NCBI GenBank assembly: GCA_029268515.1
Contig: JAQWNP010000001.1
Span: 124,001-188,000 of the forward strand
Length of the DNA stretch: 64,000 nucleotides
From: Phycisphaerales bacterium
Lineage (GTDB): Bacteria > Planctomycetota > Phycisphaerae > Phycisphaerales > SM1A02
Direction: 5' to 3'
A program made the position numbers and the translations under genes. The notes under the pieces are model-generated. The model did no database searches, was not told the DNA's origin, and saw nothing but the letters and a program-made list of their open reading frames with translations. Positions 27,972 through 36,572 of the stretch are shown here, one piece after another (the stretch's first letter is position 1; each line of letters starts with the position of its first letter).

Positions 27972-29315
27972 ATGTGCTTAATCCATTCTGTACTTATTCT
28001 GGCGCTTTGTACGCAGACCGCCTCCGATTCCATGTCAGAGGCCCAAGAAGGGCTTCTGTTAGACCAGCGGATTGATCCAACACGAATCACGCTCATGGAA
28101 TTGCCACCACTACCAGAGAAACTGGTACAACCGCTCCCACCTGAGCACCGAATCGCACCTTCATTCACGCAGAACGATCTTGAACCCACGCTTGATCAAC
28201 AGGCGCGCGCAGCGATCACAAAAGGACTTGAGGCCCTACGAGCAATTCAGTCAACCGACGGCCTATGGGGCGTTGGCCAAGAAGCAAATCCGACTGGAGC
28301 CCCTCGCCAAAAGACCCCCGTAGATCTGGCCATTACCGCCCTGGTTGTCAAAGCATTTGCGCAAGCTGGCCAGGGCGATGACACGGCTGCAATACGTGGA
28401 ATAAACGCCTTACTTGCCGCGAGACAAACCGATGGCACCTATGGCGCAGGCCCCCTTACTAACTATGTCACTGCCAGTATTGTCAGCGCCCTTGCTGCAC
28501 AAGATGAATTTGAATACGGCGGTGTTATTCTCGACACGACAACCCAGCTCAAGCAAATGCAATGGGATGAAGCGGAGGGTTTAACAAAATCGCAAGATTG
28601 GTATGGAGGCTCTGGTTATGGCAATCGAGGTCGGCCAGATCTTTCTAACACGCAGATGATGCTCGAGGCGCTCTACGATGCTGGAGTGAGTCCAGATGAA
28701 CCAGCGGTTCAAAGAGCGCTTGCATTTGTTTCACGCGCCCAGAACCTGAGAGCAACCAATGACTCCTCCTGGAACACGAACGATGGTGGGTTTATTTACA
28801 CACCTGCCAACGGTGGCGAGTCTATGGCCAGTGAGGCCGCTGGCGAGGGGCGAGACGGCCGTGCCCTGCTTGCTGCCAATGAATCGCCCAGTCTTCGGAG
28901 CTACGGTTCAATGTCATATGCAGGCTTCAAAAGCTTGCTCTATGCAGGACTGACTGCAGATGATGTTCGCGTACGAGCTGTCTACGATTGGATTCGAAAT
29001 AATTGGACGCTTGATGAGAACCCTGGACTTGGCCAGCAAGGCTACTACTACTACTTGCATGCGCTTGCGCGCGCCCTTCGGGTCGCTCAGCAAAATAATG
29101 TTATTGATGCCAGTGGCGTCGTCCACGACTGGCGCGTTGAACTGATCACAGCTCTTGTTTCGAGACAACAAGCGAATGGGCAGTGGATCAATCTCCAGGA
29201 TCGCTGGCTGGAAAATGAGCCGGCGTTGACCACTGCTTATGCTCTATTGGCTTTAGAAGAGGCACTTAAGCCATTCAACAAAAGCAACTCAAAGTCGACT
29301 GAACCCGTACAATAG
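27972..29315 (+). CDS. Secreted terpene-cyclase/prenyltransferase-like repeat protein
   Basis: Exported protein of 447 aa with a short signal peptide (MCLIHSVLILALCTQTASDS). The body consists of alpha/alpha-toroid repeats of the squalene cyclase / prenyltransferase type, with Gln/Gly/Trp-containing units (QSTDGLWGVG, RQTDGTYGAG, SSWNTNDGGFIY, RQQANGQWIN). The acidic DxDD cyclase motif is not visible, so enzymatic cyclisation is unlikely. Many planctomycetes encode such secreted toroid proteins of unknown role (recalled). The open frame reaches upstream to 27879, overlapping the neighbouring minus-strand gene; the ATG at 27972 begins the signal peptide and is preferred. The esterase gene starts 5 bp downstream, so the two are probably cotranscribed. 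Confidence 0.75.
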   Translation: MCLIHSVLILALCTQTASDSMSEAQEGLLLDQRIDPTRITLMELPPLPEKLVQPLPPEHRIAPSFTQNDLEPTLDQQARAAITKGLEALRAIQSTDGLWGVGQEANPTGAPRQKTPVDLAITALVVKAFAQAGQGDDTAAIRGINALLAARQTDGTYGAGPLTNYVTASIVSALAAQDEFEYGGVILDTTTQLKQMQWDEAEGLTKSQDWYGGSGYGNRGRPDLSNTQMMLEALYDAGVSPDEPAVQRALAFVSRAQNLRATNDSSWNTNDGGFIYTPANGGESMASEAAGEGRDGRALLAANESPSLRSYGSMSYAGFKSLLYAGLTADDVRVRAVYDWIRNNWTLDENPGLGQQGYYYYLHALARALRVAQQNNVIDASGVVHDWRVELITALVSRQQANGQWINLQDRWLENEPALTTAYALLALEEALKPFNKSNSKSTEPVQ

Positions 29316-29320
29316 TACGC

Positions 29321-30823
29321 ATGTATTTAAACAAACTCCCGCGTTTTTTCCTGTTGGCTCTTACTGCCGTGTTATGCGCTACCAGTAGCGCGTCAGCAGG
29401 TACTATTGATGTCACTTATTCACCTGAGATTACTGATAGCTATACCGGACGTGTCTACCTCATGTTCACCCAAGGCTGGGGCCAACCTCGCTTTGGTCCA
29501 AGCTGGTTTAATACAGAGCCTTTTTTTGCTGTCGATGTAGACCAGTGGAAGCCCGGAGAACCTCTCACTTTTGACGATAACGCACATAGTTTTCCAAAAC
29601 CCTTAAGCAAGCTCTCTAAGAGCGACTGGAATGTGCAAGCCGTCATGCGACTTAATCAGAATTCGCCCATGCTCGGCGCTGGCATCGGTAATGCATACAG
29701 CAAAAAACAGTCCATTGTCATACCTGATCAAAGTGCAGATGCAATCGCACTAACCATTGACAGAGTTACAAAGGCGCCCTCTCTTCCTGCCACTGGCAAC
29801 TGGTCAATGGCAGAACTTCCCAGTCCTTTATTGAGCGCGTTCTACAAAAGCCCCATCAAGATGAGAGCGATTGTGCTCTTGCCTGAAGGCTATGAAATGT
29901 CGGGCGATCGCCACTATCCCACACTCTATTGGGTCGGCGGTTTCGGCAGCGACCACTTGAGCGCGTTTCAGTTCAGTAACGTGTGGAACAATACGCCTGG
30001 CAGTGACGACATCATCCGTGTGGTCTTAGATCCCCTTTGCTACGGTGGGCATCACGTCTTTGCAGACTCAGCGAACAATGGCCCGCGCGCCAAAGCCTTA
30101 ATCGAAGAGTTTATCCCTTACTTAGAGCGAACATATCGAGTTGACCCTCATCCAGAAGCACGTTTCCTTTCCGGCGTGTCTTCAGGTGGATGGTCCACAC
30201 TTTGGCTACAAGTGATGTACCCCGACTCTTTTGGCGGTGTTTGGTCACTTTGCCCAGATCCAGTTGATTTCCGCGCATTCCAACAAGTCAATCTTTACGC
30301 GCCAGATGCCAATCTTTTTCTCGCGAGCGATGGGCAACGTGCTGCGCTCGCACATGAAGGGGAAGTACAGCTTATTTACACAGACGATTTTGTGGCGGTC
30401 GAGAATGTACTTGGTGATGGCGGCCAACTACGCAGTTTTGAATGGGTATTTAGCCCGCGTGGTAAAGATGGAAAGCCACTACGAATTGCAGATCCTCTAA
30501 CCGGTGTCATCAATCCTGAAGTCGCTGAAGCATGGAAGAAGTATGACATACAAGAGTATCTCCTCAAGAACTGGAGCCAACTTAAAGAGAGACTCGCCAA
30601 CAAGATTACGATCATCGTCGGCAGCGAAGACACCTTCTACCTTGATGGGGCTGTGATACTACTTGCAGAGACCTTCGCAACGTTGGGCGCAGACGCGAAA
30701 GTTGAAGTACTGGAAGGCGAAGATCACAGTAGTTTCATCAATAAGAGACTCTTTGATCGAATCGACCGAGAGCTACTCGATCGCTACAACGCCCAACAGC
30801 TCGCCAAACCAGAGAACAACTAA
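29321..30823 (+). CDS. Secreted alpha/beta-hydrolase esterase
   Basis: Predicted exported esterase of the putative esterase D / feruloyl-esterase-like family, 500 aa. The signal peptide is residues 1-26 (FFLLALTAVLCATSSASA). An N-terminal beta-rich domain precedes a hydrolase domain with LPEGYEMSGDRHYPTLYWVGGFG, an oxyanion region, the nucleophile elbow SGVSSGGWST (Ser at the second SS position), and a late EGEDHSSF with the probable catalytic His; the acid is likely in IVGSEDTFYLDG. It follows the toroid-repeat gene by 5 bp. Its stop codon overlaps the ctaA stop on the other strand within CTAA. Substrate unknown; a polysaccharide ester is plausible. Confidence 0.82.
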   Translation: MYLNKLPRFFLLALTAVLCATSSASAGTIDVTYSPEITDSYTGRVYLMFTQGWGQPRFGPSWFNTEPFFAVDVDQWKPGEPLTFDDNAHSFPKPLSKLSKSDWNVQAVMRLNQNSPMLGAGIGNAYSKKQSIVIPDQSADAIALTIDRVTKAPSLPATGNWSMAELPSPLLSAFYKSPIKMRAIVLLPEGYEMSGDRHYPTLYWVGGFGSDHLSAFQFSNVWNNTPGSDDIIRVVLDPLCYGGHHVFADSANNGPRAKALIEEFIPYLERTYRVDPHPEARFLSGVSSGGWSTLWLQVMYPDSFGGVWSLCPDPVDFRAFQQVNLYAPDANLFLASDGQRAALAHEGEVQLIYTDDFVAVENVLGDGGQLRSFEWVFSPRGKDGKPLRIADPLTGVINPEVAEAWKKYDIQEYLLKNWSQLKERLANKITIIVGSEDTFYLDGAVILLAETFATLGADAKVEVLEGEDHSSFINKRLFDRIDRELLDRYNAQQLAKPENN

Positions 30824-32127
30824 GCAGTCACGCTGGGCGACGATGGGGTACGCCGTCTCCATAACCACGCACATAACCGCGCTGAAAAAGCCAAGAGAAG
30901 TCCACCAGTCGCCTGATGAGCCGTCGTAATGGCCACTGTCAGCGGTGACATGGCTGCATCTTTACCCGTGCTGAGCACTGCGATCAGCGCTAAGATGCCG
31001 AACAAGATCTGTAAACCAAGAATACACAACACCAAGACACCCGCTCGTTGGATAACGCGCTCATCACGGTTTTGTGTAATCGCAACGCCGCCCGTGATAA
31101 TCACGAGCAGCAACACGAGCACCGCGAGAACAATATGTAACTGCAAGAGGCCGTTGACACCTGCAGCCTCTATACCCATCGGCCATTTATAATGGCGATA
31201 GGCCGAGCCAATCGCAATTTGCGCGAGAACTCCAATAACGAGCCAGGCCCCTAACCAGCTCCCTGTGCTCTGTGTCTCCTCACGCGGTACCGCTTTCCAT
31301 CGCGTATGCATAAATACGCCAAACAAGGCTGAAAACGCGAAGACGACTTGACCAAACACTCCATGAACGGCAGCCAACGCAATACTGTTCTCAGTCACCC
31401 GGGTGCCTCCGAGTGTTCCTTGTATGAGTAGCAGCACGATAAAGACGCCCGCCACTACGACAAGCCAAGGTCGACGATCAAGACGCATCACGGCAAAGAA
31501 GAAGATGAGTGCCGTGAGGCCGACAAGCATTCCATAGAGACGGTGCGCGTGCTCAAAGTACACGCCATCAGTCATCTCACTGAGTGGGTAAAGGAGCATG
31601 TTGTGGCCAAAAGTATTGGGCCAATCTGGCACCGCCATGCCAACCTGAAGGCCAGTCACCAACCCGCCAACAATGAGCATAAAAAACACCATCCCAAAGA
31701 TGACATTGCCCAGAATACATCGCCAATTGATTTGTAGTGATCTGGTATTTCTTGTCAGTGCACTTGCGACCAAAGCGCCAAGTCCACAAAGAAAAACGCT
31801 CACGCCATACACACCAAGCGCCCATAGCACAGCATCACCGGTCATCTGAGCGGCATCCTCACTGCCACCGACAACTGCACCAATCAACAACATGTTGATA
31901 CTTGCACAGATCAGGCCAGCCCCAACGCCACCCTTCCACCCACCTCCGGTAAAACCAATAACACCGCCACCAACGACCAACACCAGCAGCGTAAGGGCAA
32001 AGAGGACCTCTCCCAGAGCCAAGCCCACCTGCATGAACGCAATGAACGCAAAAACCCACATGGCTGTGGTCATAGCCAAGCCAATGGCAAGGGTCCGTCC
32101 TGGCTGTTTTTGAGCCTGATTGACCAT
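30820..32127 (-). CDS. ctaA: Heme A synthase (COX15/CtaA) with extra N-terminal membrane segments
   Basis: Oxidises the C8 methyl of heme O to a formyl group, giving heme A for the neighbouring caa3 oxidase. About 435 aa with roughly 12 membrane segments. The conserved core shows GGLVTGLQVGMAVPDWPNTFG, FEHAHRLYGMLVGL with the heme-ligand His, LAAVHGVFGQ, LQLHIVLA and TAHQATGGLLLA, matching the paired-His pattern of CtaA. Four additional N-terminal membrane segments (about residues 10-130) precede the core. The ATG at 32127 is preferred to an in-frame TTG two codons upstream. It is divergent from ctaB; both heme genes therefore share one upstream region. Confidence 0.92.
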   Translation of the reverse strand: MVNQAQKQPGRTLAIGLAMTTAMWVFAFIAFMQVGLALGEVLFALTLLVLVVGGGVIGFTGGGWKGGVGAGLICASINMLLIGAVVGGSEDAAQMTGDAVLWALGVYGVSVFLCGLGALVASALTRNTRSLQINWRCILGNVIFGMVFFMLIVGGLVTGLQVGMAVPDWPNTFGHNMLLYPLSEMTDGVYFEHAHRLYGMLVGLTALIFFFAVMRLDRRPWLVVVAGVFIVLLLIQGTLGGTRVTENSIALAAVHGVFGQVVFAFSALFGVFMHTRWKAVPREETQSTGSWLGAWLVIGVLAQIAIGSAYRHYKWPMGIEAAGVNGLLQLHIVLAVLVLLLVIITGGVAITQNRDERVIQRAGVLVLCILGLQILFGILALIAVLSTGKDAAMSPLTVAITTAHQATGGLLLAFSARLCAWLWRRRTPSSPSVTA

Positions 32128-32302
32128 CTTCAACTCACTACATTTTGCATCATTTAGGACTTCGCACGCTATACTGAGGGATCTGATCCGGGTTTGAGTA
32201 TTTTAGCCTAGTAATCAATTCCTTTCCTTGGGCAATGCTTTGCACGGATCTTTTCTCCCGCATGGAAACAGGTTCTTAACATCGACCGGGATTTTTACAC
32301 TG

Positions 32303-33328
32303 ATGTGCGCAATGAGCACTCCTATCTCCGACGAGGCCACGACGACGGCCTCAGAGGCCACCGCCAGCAAAAAAAGTCTGCCGGCGCTCTACTGTGACCT
32401 CACCAAAGCCCGACTCACCTCACTGGTGTTGCTGACCACTTTTGTTGGTTTCTTTATCGGTAGCTCTACGACCATCGATTGGCTTGTTCTCTTATGGACA
32501 CTCATAGGCACAGCGCTCTCAGCAGCGTCCGCCTCAGCACTCAATCAACTGATGGAAGCCACCTTGGATAGCCGGATGCAGCGGACTCAGGAAAGGCCAA
32601 TTCCATCTGGTGCAATGGGGCGTGTGCATGCTTTCATTGCAGGCATGTTGATGGGATATGTTGGCCTCGCCATCCTTGCCCTTTTGGTCAACTTACTGGC
32701 CTCAGGCTTGGCACTCGCCACAATTGTCTTATACGTCCTGGTCTATACACCACTCAAGACCCGAAGCACGCTCAACACCCTGATTGGAGCCATCTGTGGA
32801 GCATTACCCCCACTGATTGGTTGGGTTGCAGCCACCGGCACCCTGTCCGGAGGCGGCTGGCTCTTAGCAGCCATTCTGTTTGTGTGGCAGTTACCACACT
32901 TCTTTGCGCTCGCTTGGATGTACCGCGAAGACTATCGACGCGGCGGTTTCAAAATGCTGCCTGTTGTCGATGAAACCGGACGACTGACCAGCGAGACCAT
33001 TGTGATTACGAGCCTCTGCCTCATTCCACTGGGACTATTGGTCTGCGCAGCAGGTCTTGCCGGTGAGATTTTTGCAATTGGTGCCGTGCTCTTAGGTGGC
33101 TGGTTCAGTTATCGAGGCATGCAGCTCTACCGTCGCCGAACTGACGAAAATGCAAAAAGAGTCTTTATGGCAAGCCTTTTGTATCTCACCGTCCTTCTTG
33201 TTCTTCTCGTGATCGATCGGCACCCCTATAGTCCCTTGGACGCCTTCGTAGCACAACAAAGAGATGCTCCAACTGCGAGCTTTGAAACAGCACATCCAGA
33301 TATCATCACCAACCCTTCCGCACAATGA
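32303..33328 (+). CDS. ctaB: Protoheme IX farnesyltransferase (heme O synthase)
   Basis: UbiA-family prenyltransferase converting heme B to heme O, the precursor used by CtaA. About 341 aa with nine membrane segments. The first Asp-rich motif is NQLMEATLDSRMQRTQERPIPSG and the second region is YREDYRRGGFKMLPVVD, both characteristic of CyoE/CtaB. KARLTSLVLLTTFVGF marks the first membrane segment. Start could be the ATG at 32303 or 32312; the longer open frame to 32228 is not supported. Its stop overlaps the start of the DUF3179 gene as ATGA. Position next to ctaA and opposite the oxidase operon fits heme supply for the A-type oxidase. Confidence 0.95.
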   Translation: MCAMSTPISDEATTTASEATASKKSLPALYCDLTKARLTSLVLLTTFVGFFIGSSTTIDWLVLLWTLIGTALSAASASALNQLMEATLDSRMQRTQERPIPSGAMGRVHAFIAGMLMGYVGLAILALLVNLLASGLALATIVLYVLVYTPLKTRSTLNTLIGAICGALPPLIGWVAATGTLSGGGWLLAAILFVWQLPHFFALAWMYREDYRRGGFKMLPVVDETGRLTSETIVITSLCLIPLGLLVCAAGLAGEIFAIGAVLLGGWFSYRGMQLYRRRTDENAKRVFMASLLYLTVLLVLLVIDRHPYSPLDAFVAQQRDAPTASFETAHPDIITNPSAQ

Positions 33329-34470
33329 ATCAATCAACTGACGACAACCAACCTCAACGGCCCCAAAAAATGCTCACTGTCGCTGGCGGTGGATGGGTCA
33401 TTCTTCTTGCAATAGCGTTGTGCCTTGGCGCCGCTCTTTGGCTGGCTACTCCGGCTCTCCTACGTGGCATGGACCCTCCTTTAGGTGATGGAATCAATCC
33501 TGAGAGTTACGGTTTTGATCTATCTCTGGTCAATGGTGATCGAGATGCATTGACTGCTGGCATGCGCTATCGAGATATGGTGCACCCACTAACGATGCCA
33601 CCTCGTCTATCCGTAGATGAGGTCAATGCCAAAACCGGCCGCAAAAAATACATGGTGCCCTCGGACTTGGTCATCGGCGTGGCAGTCGGCGACGAAGCCC
33701 GTGCCTATCCCCTTCACGTTCTCAACGTACATGAAATCGTAAACGATACTGTTGGCAACAAGCCTATCGCGGTCACCTACCACTGGCCTTCAGGTGGAAT
33801 CCGTGTCTTCGAACGCACAATGAATGAACAGATACTCGAGCTCGGGGTCAGCGGCCTGCTGTATAACGGCAATGCTGTTTACTACGACCGCAAGCGTGAT
33901 GACATGCCCACAACTCAGCCCAGCCTTTGGAATCAACTCGAAGGAACGCCATTAGCCGGCCCCGCAGCCCAGTCACAACAAACGCTCAATACCTACCCCA
34001 CGCAGTTGACCACCTGGGCGTCTTGGCTTGCAGCTCACCCCGAGACAACGGTCATTGATAGAGATCCAACCTATGCACGGGTATACAAGAAGTCGAACCC
34101 ACAAACAGGAGATCCTTCGTACTTCACCAGCAACGTGCTTCCCAATGGCACAGCACTCTCGCACACACCTGATGCAGATAGTGCCCCGTTTAAAGAACGA
34201 GTTATCGTTGTGACTGATCGCAACAACAAACGCTACGTCTATCCCTACAATCTTATCGCCGCGCAAGTCGATGGCGATGGCAACTGGATAGACGAAACAT
34301 CAGGGCAACCGATTCGTTTTTCATATGTTCAAGATCCTGAGCATGTGTCTGCCGTCTATACCGACAGCAACTTGCCCATTAATGCGCCTTATAGTTTCTG
34401 GTTTGCTTGGCATGCCCTTCACCCTAAAGATGAGCTTATGACCATGCCAAAGACAGACAAGTCAGACTAA
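33325..34470 (+). CDS. DUF3179 domain-containing membrane-anchored protein
   Basis: Function unknown. The 381-aa protein has one N-terminal membrane anchor (about 21-43) and an exported DUF3179 domain. Family landmarks seen: VIGVAVGDEARAYPLHVLNVHEIVND, NKPIAVTY, SGLLYNGNAVYYDRK, SLWNQLEGTPLAG, LTTWASWLAAHPETTV and the terminal YSFWFAWHALHP. In most family members the segment after AVTY is a CPL(C/T)G motif; here it is HWPSGG, with no cysteine. Translation is coupled to ctaB by ATGA, and the stop overlaps the terminal stop of the oxidase operon. The location suggests a link to oxidase or heme/copper assembly, but this is inference. Confidence 0.82.
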   Translation: MNQSTDDNQPQRPQKMLTVAGGGWVILLAIALCLGAALWLATPALLRGMDPPLGDGINPESYGFDLSLVNGDRDALTAGMRYRDMVHPLTMPPRLSVDEVNAKTGRKKYMVPSDLVIGVAVGDEARAYPLHVLNVHEIVNDTVGNKPIAVTYHWPSGGIRVFERTMNEQILELGVSGLLYNGNAVYYDRKRDDMPTTQPSLWNQLEGTPLAGPAAQSQQTLNTYPTQLTTWASWLAAHPETTVIDRDPTYARVYKKSNPQTGDPSYFTSNVLPNGTALSHTPDADSAPFKERVIVVTDRNNKRYVYPYNLIAAQVDGDGNWIDETSGQPIRFSYVQDPEHVSAVYTDSNLPINAPYSFWFAWHALHPKDELMTMPKTDKSD

Positions 34471-35111
34471 ATCGCAAAGACCATTACCAAAAGCAAGATG
34501 ATCCAAACGACATCGAGGAAGTGCCAGTACATGGCACAGCCCTGAATGACGCCTCGGCTCACATGATGCGCCCCAGCCTTCGCCGCCATCAAGAGCACCA
34601 CGCCCACTGCGACAAGTCCACCAATGACATGCACTGCATGGATGCCTGTCAGCATATAGAAGCCTGCAGCCGCCACACGCGGCACTCCATTCTGATTCCA
34701 CAAGCTGGCGACAGCATCGTGCCACTGAAACCAAGCAGCTGCTTGAATCAAAACAAAGAGCACACCCAATAGCCCCGTCATACCAATCAGTGCCATGGCG
34801 CCTCTGACTTGATCACGCCGATACATCACGACTGCAAAATGGACAGTGCCACTTCCAATGATAAGTACGGCCGTTGAAATCCATAACATCCATGGCACCG
34901 CAGGAAGCGTTGCTGGCCAAAGTTCACCGGCCTGAAATCGAAGCACCAGAAAGGCAACCAAGGTCGCTGCAAATAAGGCACCCAGTGATATAAGAAACAG
35001 CATTAGGCCAAAGCGACCTGCACCAAGACGATCGGCCGTTGTTTGAAACGGTGTTCTTGAGTTGCGTTGAACTCGATCAACTGGAAGCGAATTACCCGTA
35101 GGAGGGGTCAT
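34467..35111 (-). CDS. Second cytochrome c oxidase subunit III-like protein
   Basis: Heme-copper oxidase subunit III family protein of 214 aa with five to six membrane segments. RFGLMLFLISLGALFAATLVAF resembles the first helix of CyoC/CtaE, FYMLTGIHAVHVIGG is the diagnostic conserved helix, and the C-terminal AMYWHFLDVVWIILLLVMV matches the WHF.D.VW signature. It starts within the ATGA overlap after the subunit IV gene and is the last gene of the operon. It is distinct from the larger subunit III encoded upstream; it may be an accessory or a split subunit. Confidence 0.88.
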   Translation of the reverse strand: MTPPTGNSLPVDRVQRNSRTPFQTTADRLGAGRFGLMLFLISLGALFAATLVAFLVLRFQAGELWPATLPAVPWMLWISTAVLIIGSGTVHFAVVMYRRDQVRGAMALIGMTGLLGVLFVLIQAAAWFQWHDAVASLWNQNGVPRVAAAGFYMLTGIHAVHVIGGLVAVGVVLLMAAKAGAHHVSRGVIQGCAMYWHFLDVVWIILLLVMVFAI

Positions 35112-35530
35112 TTGGGAAGTCCGAGTTCCGTCAGTCGATCTTGGATAACCGACGAGTCATTCTGATCAACAAGCGTCTGATATTCTTTCGTATCTGTTAT
35201 CGCAAACCCAATGAATAACGCCAGGAGGATCACTGAAGTAATAAAAATAAAGGACACGAACGGACGATCCCACCTCAAGTGCATGAAGTAGAGGCAGACA
35301 ATAGAAGCCTTAACAGTTGCAATAATCAGGGCAAGCAACAAGTTCATTTCAGGCATATGCCATTCATTGAAGTCGATAAAGCTTGAGAACACGGTTACAC
35401 CGGTAAGAAGAAGCAGAATCGCACAGATAAACGCAAGAAACCACATAGGCACTGCATGGCCGATACCGGCGTGTTCATGCGCCTTTGGATGGTGGTGTTC
35501 GATATTTGCTTCTGTGTGCTCGTGCGACAT
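35108..35530 (-). CDS. ctaF: Cytochrome c oxidase subunit IV
   Basis: Small three-helix oxidase subunit of the prokaryotic COX4 family, 140 aa. The N-terminus is His-rich (MSHEHTEANIEHHHPKAHEH), then membrane helices at about 29-50, 62-82 (LLLALIIATVKASIVCLYFMHL) and 91-112. The KASIV..YFMHL segment is the family signature. A hydrophilic tail follows. Spacing is 25 bp after ctaE and a 4-bp ATGA overlap with the next gene. Its exact role in the enzyme is structural and not catalytic. Confidence 0.88.
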   Translation of the reverse strand: MSHEHTEANIEHHHPKAHEHAGIGHAVPMWFLAFICAILLLLTGVTVFSSFIDFNEWHMPEMNLLLALIIATVKASIVCLYFMHLRWDRPFVSFIFITSVILLALFIGFAITDTKEYQTLVDQNDSSVIQDRLTELGLPK

Positions 35531-35555
35531 TACTCAACGCCTGTCCATAAATGGG

Positions 35556-36572
35556 TCAGATGAGATAGAAAAGTGGGAACAAGAATATCCAGATTAAATC
35601 AACGACGTGCCAGTACAACCCACCGCAATCCACGGGCGTGTAGTACTGCCTATTGAACCGACCACGCAAGGTCAGATAGATCAACCAAAGAATGACGATG
35701 ATGCCAACCACAACATGGATTCCATGAAGGCCGGTCATCAAGAAGTAGATGGTGAAAAACTTCTGAGCATTGGGCGGGCGATCAGGATCTTGAAGTGGAT
35801 GCTTTTGAAGCTCCTGCATTGCCTCTTCAGGATTGTCTGCATAAGCAGCCATCGCCGCCTGGTCTTGTTGGGCTGCGATACGCCCTTCCTTATAGAAGAC
35901 TCGATAGGTTTCTTCTTCTTGAACAACCTTGCTTTGATTGAGCCCACTGGGACCAATTGCTGCTGGCTCGTTGGCACTGGCCTCGGATGGCGGAAGCGAA
36001 GGCAGATCTGCTCGGGCCTCTATCAGAGCCGCTTCTTGCTGCGACTCTGTGACATCCATCGTTGCAGCCATGGCTTGGTCTTGATCTGCTTGTTCTTGGA
36101 TCTCAACCCAAATGTGTGAATCCGCAGGCTTGTCATAGAAAGCCATTCCTGGCAAGAGGCCTTCATGAATTTTATGACTGTACTCTACGTACTTAATAGC
36201 CAAGAACCCAAAGGCGCCCAAAAGTGTGAGCACCAAACAGATAAAAAGCCCGGGCTTATTGCCGCGCTGCGCCATTGTCACACCCATAGCCATGGTCATG
36301 CTACTGAGCAAAAGGACGCACGTATTAATAGCACCCCATTTGACTGACAGGTACTGACTTCCATAAGCAAAGATATCGGGGTGATTGCCCCGCCAAATTG
36401 CGTAGCCGCAGAAGAGACCGCCAAAGAGCAAAATTTCAGTTGCCAGGAACAACCACATCCCAAGCTTGCCGGCTTCGAACTGCTGGGTCATATTGTCCCA
36501 GTGATGTCCAAGCTCCTTGGGATGGTCATGATGCGCATCATGATGATCATGCTCTACAGGGATCTGGGTCAC
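35556..36572 (-). CDS. ctaE: Cytochrome c oxidase subunit III with large hydrophilic insertion
   Basis: Subunit III of the caa3-type oxidase, 338 aa against about 200 for bacterial relatives of this type. The N-terminus is strongly His/Asp-rich ([20 protein letters not shown]). Helices begin at [23 protein letters not shown]-like and [16 protein letters not shown] segments close the protein. An insertion of roughly 120 residues (about 145-268), rich in Ala, Gln, Glu and Asp, separates the third and fourth helices. The start is GTG at 36572, overlapping the ctaD stop as GTGA. No frame disruption is seen, so the insertion is part of the protein. Confidence 0.93.
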   Translation of the reverse strand: MTQIPVEHDHHDAHHDHPKELGHHWDNMTQQFEAGKLGMWLFLATEILLFGGLFCGYAIWRGNHPDIFAYGSQYLSVKWGAINTCVLLLSSMTMAMGVTMAQRGNKPGLFICLVLTLLGAFGFLAIKYVEYSHKIHEGLLPGMAFYDKPADSHIWVEIQEQADQDQAMAATMDVTESQQEAALIEARADLPSLPPSEASANEPAAIGPSGLNQSKVVQEEETYRVFYKEGRIAAQQDQAAMAAYADNPEEAMQELQKHPLQDPDRPPNAQKFFTIYFLMTGLHGIHVVVGIIVILWLIYLTLRGRFNRQYYTPVDCGGLYWHVVDLIWIFLFPLFYLI

